10,998 nucleotides of DNA from Alistipes sp. (lineage in GTDB: Bacteria; Bacteroidota; Bacteroidia; Bacteroidales; Rikenellaceae), in contig JAQUZZ010000022.1 in the NCBI GenBank assembly GCA_028691095.1, positions 1 to 10,998 of the forward strand, given 5' to 3'. The notes under the pieces were generated by a model that ran no database searches, was not told the origin of the DNA, and was given only the letters and a program-made list of their open reading frames with translations. The position numbers were made by a program, and so were the translations under genes. Within the stretch, counting starts at the first letter, position 1. Each line of letters starts with the position of its first letter. This document shows positions 7,146-10,998 of the stretch, in pieces.

Positions 7146-7470
7146 AACACGCGTTTCACGCATTGAGCCCCCTATGAAGCAGAAAATGCGGGTGCGTAAA
7201 ATTCGCAAAAATCAGGTTAAAGCACAAATTTAACCCTTTACTTTCGCTTCTTGTGGCCAAATTGAGGGCAAATTCCTTTTTATTTTGTTATTTTGTCGAG
7301 AAAGAGGGGTCGTCCGCATACCCCCTGCTTCGGATTCACCCCCGCAGCAGGTAGAAAAGCAGGCTTCCGTTCCCGTTCCCATTCTCGACTTCGCACACTC
7401 CACACGACCCACTCGTACCCCACGCTTTGATCGAATAACACCCTATAAAAAACCTAAAACTTACCTCATT
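7146..7470 (+). other. Leader region of the GH106-like gene
   Basis: 325 bases with no convincing gene. An interrupted stem can form between 7157-7164 and 7185-7194 (GCATT with AATGC, plus CAC with GTG, with bulged bases). TACTTTCG at 7239-7246 differs from the Bacteroidota -7 consensus at one position, but I see no good -33 partner. From 7300 the sequence is open in frame with the gene but does not resemble protein. No known riboswitch is recognised. Confidence 0.35.
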
Positions 7471-9666
7471 ATGTATCGACTTCTCGCCCTCACAATCCTA
7501 CTCTGGTGTACGGCATCCGTGCACGGACAAGATCCTGCGGAGTTCCAGAATCCCTCCCCCAAGTTCCGCCCCACACCCCTCTGGTTCTGGAACAACACCG
7601 CACTCAACCCCGACTCAATCGCCACCCAGCTCTCCGCCTTCAAAACCCAATGCGGATATGGAGGCGTTTCGATCCTCCCCTTTGGGGTCAACCTTGCACC
7701 CAAGTACCTTGGAGAGGCCTATTTTGACCTTTATAAATATACAGCCACCTTGGCCGATTCGTTAGGCATGACCCTGTCGCTCTACGACGAATACGGATTC
7801 CCCAGCGGTAGCGGCGGCGCCATCAATGCCGACGGAATCCCTCGATTCCAAAATCGCTACCCCGATCTGACCCTCAAACGCTTAGACAAACACGAAACTC
7901 CGCTTCAAGGCGCCAAAAGCTACACCCTGCCGGTGACGCAACCGGGCGTTTTGATGGCCTTGGTTGCTTTCAACCCCCAATCGGGAGCGCGCCTCAACCT
8001 CAAACCGCAACTCCAAGGCGACACGTTACATTGGGATGCCCCCCAAGGCGAGTGGCTCCTGATGGAGTTTCGATGCGTCACAGACGGTGATCCCAACATG
8101 GATTACCTGAGTCGCGAAGCGGCGGAGGCCTACATTGCCATGACACACGAAGCCTACTTCCGTCGGATGCCACAGCTCTTCGGCAAGACCATCACCTCCA
8201 CCTTCTTCGACGAACCCACGCTCTACCGTGCACAAGCACGCTGCTGGACCCCTTCGTTCAACGAACGTTTTGCACAACGTTTCGGCACCGAACCCGATCT
8301 CTACTACCCCGCACTTTGGTACGACATTGGCTCTGAGACTACTGCGGCACGCAACGCCCTGTTCAGCCTCCGCGCCGAACTCTACGCCGAAGCCTACCCG
8401 AAAGCCGTCAGTGCGTGGAGCAAAGCGCACGGCATCGAAGCCACCGGTCACCAAGACAACGAAGAGATCGAAAATCCCGTCGGCACCTCAGCCGATCTGA
8501 TGAAGTGCTTCAAATACCAAGATATTCCGGGCGTTGACAAAATCGGAGGAGATCGTCCGGCCGAACGCTTCTATAAAATCATCAGCTCGGCCGCCTACAA
8601 CTGGGATCACTCCCTGGTCATGTCCGAGACCTACGGCGCCATGGGCGATATTCCCTGGAATACCTTATATAATATAGCAATGGATCAGTACACTAAAGGG
8701 ATCAATCTTCTCATTCCCCACGCGGTCTGGTACAACGATCGGGATGTCACCTTCAAACCCGAACTCTCTCACCGCAATCCGCTCTACCGCGAGGGACTCT
8801 ACGCCTTCAACACCTTCTTAGCCCGACTCAATCTGCTCCTGCGCAACGACGATCGGTTCTGTGCCGACCTCGCAATGCTCTACCCCATCGAGACCCTGGA
8901 GGGGGAACACCGCTTCGATGGCCCACTCACCGCCTATCAGGGGGGAGTGAAGGTGCCCGATATGGATTATATTCAACTCAGCGAACGACTCTCCAACCAA
9001 CTGAGTCGCGACTTCATGTTCCTTCATCCCGAAGTACTGGAAGAGCAAGGGGTGGTCAACAAGAGTGCTTTATGCTTGCCTAAATCACACCACAACAACC
9101 GTTTCCGCACACTGATTCTCCCCTCGTGTCGCGTCTTCAGTCTCCACAATCTGGAGACCATTGCAGCGCTCTATCGTGCCGGAGGAACCGTGATCTTCAC
9201 CATCCAACTTCCTCAACAAGCTGTCGAGTTTGGGAAAACCGAAGCCCTGCAAACGCTATTGCGTGAGCTCTTCGGGGGTTCACTGCCCACACAGACCTTC
9301 TCCGTCGGCAACAAAGCGGGCGGACGACTGCTCTTCCTGCCTCAGCCCTCCACCGCAGCCCTCCGCGACGCCTTGGCGCGCGCTGACGAACCCTATGACA
9401 TCGAATTCAGCGGTGCAGCTCCCCTGCGTTATATCCATAAGAACCACGAGGGACGCGACCTCTACTACCTTGCCAATCTGAGCACGGAGTCCTACCGCTC
9501 GCTGGTAACCCTCCGCGGGAAACACCGTTTTGAGTGCTGGGATCCCCACACCGGAGTCATCACTCCCGTCGCCTCCACCTACACCCGCAAAGGGAAATAT
9601 CCGGTCACACAGATCGAACTTCACCTCGATCCGGCTCACTCCCTCTTCCTCGTCGAACGTCCATAG
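7471..9666 (+). CDS. Secreted GH106-like glycoside hydrolase (alpha-L-rhamnosidase-related)
   Basis: A 731-residue protein starting at the ATG at 7471. An in-frame extension back to 7285 is not protein-like, whereas this start gives a clean signal peptide (about 1-19, cleaved before Gln20 after ASVHG). There is no lipobox, so it is probably periplasmic. The N-terminal barrel has hallmarks of the GH106-related families common in Bacteroidota: PLWFWNN (36-42), GYGGVSILPFG (62-72), and LGMTLSLYDEYGFPSGSGG (98-116). FFDEPTLY (Glu248), MSETYGA (Glu386) and a block from GINLLIPHAVW to SHRNPLY (410-439) follow; these Glu residues are candidate catalytic acids. The C-terminus (about 655-731: DLYYLANLS, FECWDPHTG) looks like the accessory beta-sandwich. 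It is shorter than typical GH106 enzymes of about 1,000 residues, so rhamnosidase activity is only a suggestion. It is transcribed divergently from the lipoprotein genes and convergently with the beta-galactosidase gene. Confidence 0.95.
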   Translation: MYRLLALTILLWCTASVHGQDPAEFQNPSPKFRPTPLWFWNNTALNPDSIATQLSAFKTQCGYGGVSILPFGVNLAPKYLGEAYFDLYKYTATLADSLGMTLSLYDEYGFPSGSGGAINADGIPRFQNRYPDLTLKRLDKHETPLQGAKSYTLPVTQPGVLMALVAFNPQSGARLNLKPQLQGDTLHWDAPQGEWLLMEFRCVTDGDPNMDYLSREAAEAYIAMTHEAYFRRMPQLFGKTITSTFFDEPTLYRAQARCWTPSFNERFAQRFGTEPDLYYPALWYDIGSETTAARNALFSLRAELYAEAYPKAVSAWSKAHGIEATGHQDNEEIENPVGTSADLMKCFKYQDIPGVDKIGGDRPAERFYKIISSAAYNWDHSLVMSETYGAMGDIPWNTLYNIAMDQYTKGINLLIPHAVWYNDRDVTFKPELSHRNPLYREGLYAFNTFLARLNLLLRNDDRFCADLAMLYPIETLEGEHRFDGPLTAYQGGVKVPDMDYIQLSERLSNQLSRDFMFLHPEVLEEQGVVNKSALCLPKSHHNNRFRTLILPSCRVFSLHNLETIAALYRAGGTVIFTIQLPQQAVEFGKTEALQTLLRELFGGSLPTQTFSVGNKAGGRLLFLPQPSTAALRDALARADEPYDIEFSGAAPLRYIHKNHEGRDLYYLANLSTESYRSLVTLRGKHRFECWDPHTGVITPVASTYTRKGKYPVTQIELHLDPAHSLFLVERP

Positions 9667-9719
9667 CGTGCAAATGCAGCAAAGGGATTGACTCTTTCTC
9701 ATCCCGTTCGTGTTAGACC

Positions 9720-9767
9720 CAACAACAGCACGGAGAACTCGAAATCGAGTTCTCCGTGCTGTTGTTG
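9720..9767. terminator. Perfect 23-bp inverted repeat between convergent genes
   Basis: 9720-9742 is the exact reverse complement of 9745-9767, so the RNA would form a hairpin of 22 bp or so with a tiny loop on either strand. It lies between the stops of the convergent genes at 9666 and 9844, the usual place for a shared bidirectional terminator. Neither side has a true T-tract, only GTTGTTG, so termination is likely but unproven. Confidence 0.7.
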
Positions 9768-9787
9768 TAGGTATCAGGTTCCTTCGT

Positions 9788-9832
9788 AATCCAAGATCAC
9801 GGTATATGCGTGATATACTTGATGTATGGATT
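9788..9832. other. Nested small inverted repeats
   Basis: A 6-bp stem (9796-9801 with 9809-9814, 7-base loop) lies within an outer 6-bp pair (9788-9793 with 9827-9832). It sits just past the minus-strand beta-galactosidase stop and might form part of its 3' end. The stems are short and could be chance. Confidence 0.3.
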
Positions 9833-9843
9833 GCACGCCGTGC

Positions 9844-10998
9844 TTATCTCAGCCATAACTTTTTGTAACCTCCCAACGGGCGTACCACAAAGCGGAAGGT
9901 GTAATCGCCATAAGGCAACAGATAGGCCGGACGAGGCCAAGAGCCCCAGCCATCCTCTCCCCCGACGCCCATCTGGGCAAGATCGAGGTGCAGGTTCACC
10001 AACGACCGTGGAGTCAGCTCCCCGGAGTGACGTTGATGTTTCTGGAGTCCGTCATCCAAATCGGAGGTCCGGTAGGGCAGAGCCGATGCACTGAAGGGGA
10101 GGTCGCTACGGATCTCAATTCCTCGACCTGAAAGATCGACCTGCTGCCACATCCGCACATCGCATTTGTTGCCGCTCTCCTGCGGGCGCACATAGGGATA
10201 GTATTGGTCTTCGACCTGCTGGAAATAGATTCCAATCTCCGCGGCCGCCTTGCGATCGGCGTAATTCTCGATCGGCCCACGACCGTAGTAGATGAGACGG
10301 TCAAAGGTCTGAGGCATCGTCCACTCCATCCCGAAACGGAACAGGTGAGGCATCTGCTTTTGGGTCGAATCTCCCGTCAGGCTCTGCTGTACGGCCATCG
10401 TTCCGCTGCCGTCGATCTGATAGGTCAGGGTCAGATGCGCCGCCAACTCCGGCATTTCATACTGTGCGGTGACCGTGACATACGCCAACGTATCATGCTG
10501 CACACTCTCCAAGGCCGTGAGCTTCATCTGCGGGGCGCGCCACAACTCGAACTTCTCCTGCATCTTGGCGCCAAAATCGTTATCCGTCGGGGCACGCCAG
10601 AAGCAGGGACGCAACGGATAATCCGTCTTGAGCATCGGTTTGCCATCCATCACATAATCGGTCAACCATCCGATCACCCGATCAAAGCAGAGGGTAAAGG
10701 TCTCGCCCTTCACCACCACCGCCTTGGTCGAAGGCTCAATCCACACCGGGAGTCCAGAGGGGATCAGATCGGCCGTATAGGCTGTATAGGGGCGTACTTC
10801 CAACTGTTCGGAGGCTAAAATGGTTCCGGCTGCCAGCAAACCTTCGGCCTGTTTGAGCAGATAACGCACATTCAACAACAGCTCCGACCCACTCTTTGGC
10901 AGGGTGTACCCTAAATCCATCGTTATGTGTTGCTGCGGAGCCACATTCAACTGCTCCACCGCACCCTGTGCTACCGGTCGACCATCAGAGATCAACGT
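9844..10998 (-). CDS. GH2 beta-galactosidase, C-terminal part (5' end off window)
   Basis: The visible 384 codons are the C-terminal portion of a LacZ-type GH2 enzyme, which hydrolyses terminal beta-galactosides. The frame is open to the window edge, so the N-terminal sugar-binding domain and the TIM barrel with the catalytic glutamates lie beyond 10998. Counting from the TTG codon at 10993-10995, the fragment holds an immunoglobulin-like linker domain (about 15-70) and then the beta-galactosidase small-chain (Bgal_small_N) domain. Its signatures are WRAPTDNDFG (133-142), YYGRGPIENYADR (236-248), PQESGNKCDVR (271-281) and QMGVGGEDGWG (341-351); the Trp in the last motif matches the conserved aromatic that lines the LacZ active site. 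The protein ends normally after the last domain, so the 3' end is intact. Whether it is secreted cannot be judged here. It probably acts on galactose-containing products of the same glycan. Confidence 0.95.
   Translation of the reverse strand, partial: TLISDGRPVAQGAVEQLNVAPQQHITMDLGYTLPKSGSELLLNVRYLLKQAEGLLAAGTILASEQLEVRPYTAYTADLIPSGLPVWIEPSTKAVVVKGETFTLCFDRVIGWLTDYVMDGKPMLKTDYPLRPCFWRAPTDNDFGAKMQEKFELWRAPQMKLTALESVQHDTLAYVTVTAQYEMPELAAHLTLTYQIDGSGTMAVQQSLTGDSTQKQMPHLFRFGMEWTMPQTFDRLIYYGRGPIENYADRKAAAEIGIYFQQVEDQYYPYVRPQESGNKCDVRMWQQVDLSGRGIEIRSDLPFSASALPYRTSDLDDGLQKHQRHSGELTPRSLVNLHLDLAQMGVGGEDGWGSWPRPAYLLPYGDYTFRFVVRPLGGYKKLWLR

Noticed and set aside
7285..7470. N-terminal extension of the GH106-like frame
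   Set aside because: The added 62 residues are Pro/Arg-rich and would bury a clean signal peptide that starts at the ATG at 7471.
6747..7470. Known riboswitch or tRNA in the divergent intergenic region
   Set aside because: No cloverleaf or recognisable conserved riboswitch core could be found by eye on either strand.
10204..10818. 204-codon plus-strand frame opposite the beta-galactosidase
   Set aside because: Antisense to clear GH2 motifs, and rich in Arg, His and Ile with no recognisable domain.

Overview
The window looks like chromosomal DNA from a member of the order Bacteroidales (phylum Bacteroidota). Three features support this: lipoprotein signal peptides with acidic residues close after the lipidated cysteine, paired BACON domains, and glycoside-hydrolase families that are abundant in gut Bacteroidota. 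There is also one good match to the Bacteroidota -7 promoter element (TAnnTTTG). I see no tRNA, rRNA, transposase, integrase, phage gene or CRISPR array, and the window does not point to a genus.

Layout. Positions 1-540 hold the terminator of an off-window gene, a small lipoprotein-like reading frame with an unclear start, and that frame's strong terminator. Positions 541-1140 are non-coding: a short tandem repeat of about 39 bp, then a G-poor, low-complexity stretch. Positions 1141-6746 carry three minus-strand genes, all encoding predicted lipoproteins. In transcription order these are a TIM-barrel glycoside-hydrolase-like protein (6746-5013), a beta-propeller protein (4958-3369), and a related beta-propeller protein with two BACON domains (3183-1252). 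The first two are 54 bp apart and look co-transcribed. A terminator sits between the second and third, and a bidirectional terminator follows the third. A divergent intergenic region of 724 bp (6747-7470) holds a candidate minus-strand promoter, a long leader and an unassigned plus-strand terminator. The plus-strand gene 7471-9666 encodes a secreted GH106-like glycosidase. It converges, across a 23-bp perfect inverted repeat, with the 3' end of a minus-strand GH2 beta-galactosidase gene that runs off the window at 10998.

How the genes may work together (inference). This is a carbohydrate-degradation neighbourhood resembling part of a polysaccharide utilisation locus. Lipid-anchored proteins would bind or trim a glycan at the cell surface, and the GH106-like and GH2 enzymes would process the released pieces, probably in the periplasm. 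No SusC/SusD pair, sensor or sigma/anti-sigma regulator is visible, so it may be an accessory or SusCD-less cluster, or the edge of a larger locus. The most unusual elements are the two propeller paralogues, which share an inserted beta-sandwich module and differ in their acidic residues, and the TIM-barrel lipoprotein, whose family I cannot name.
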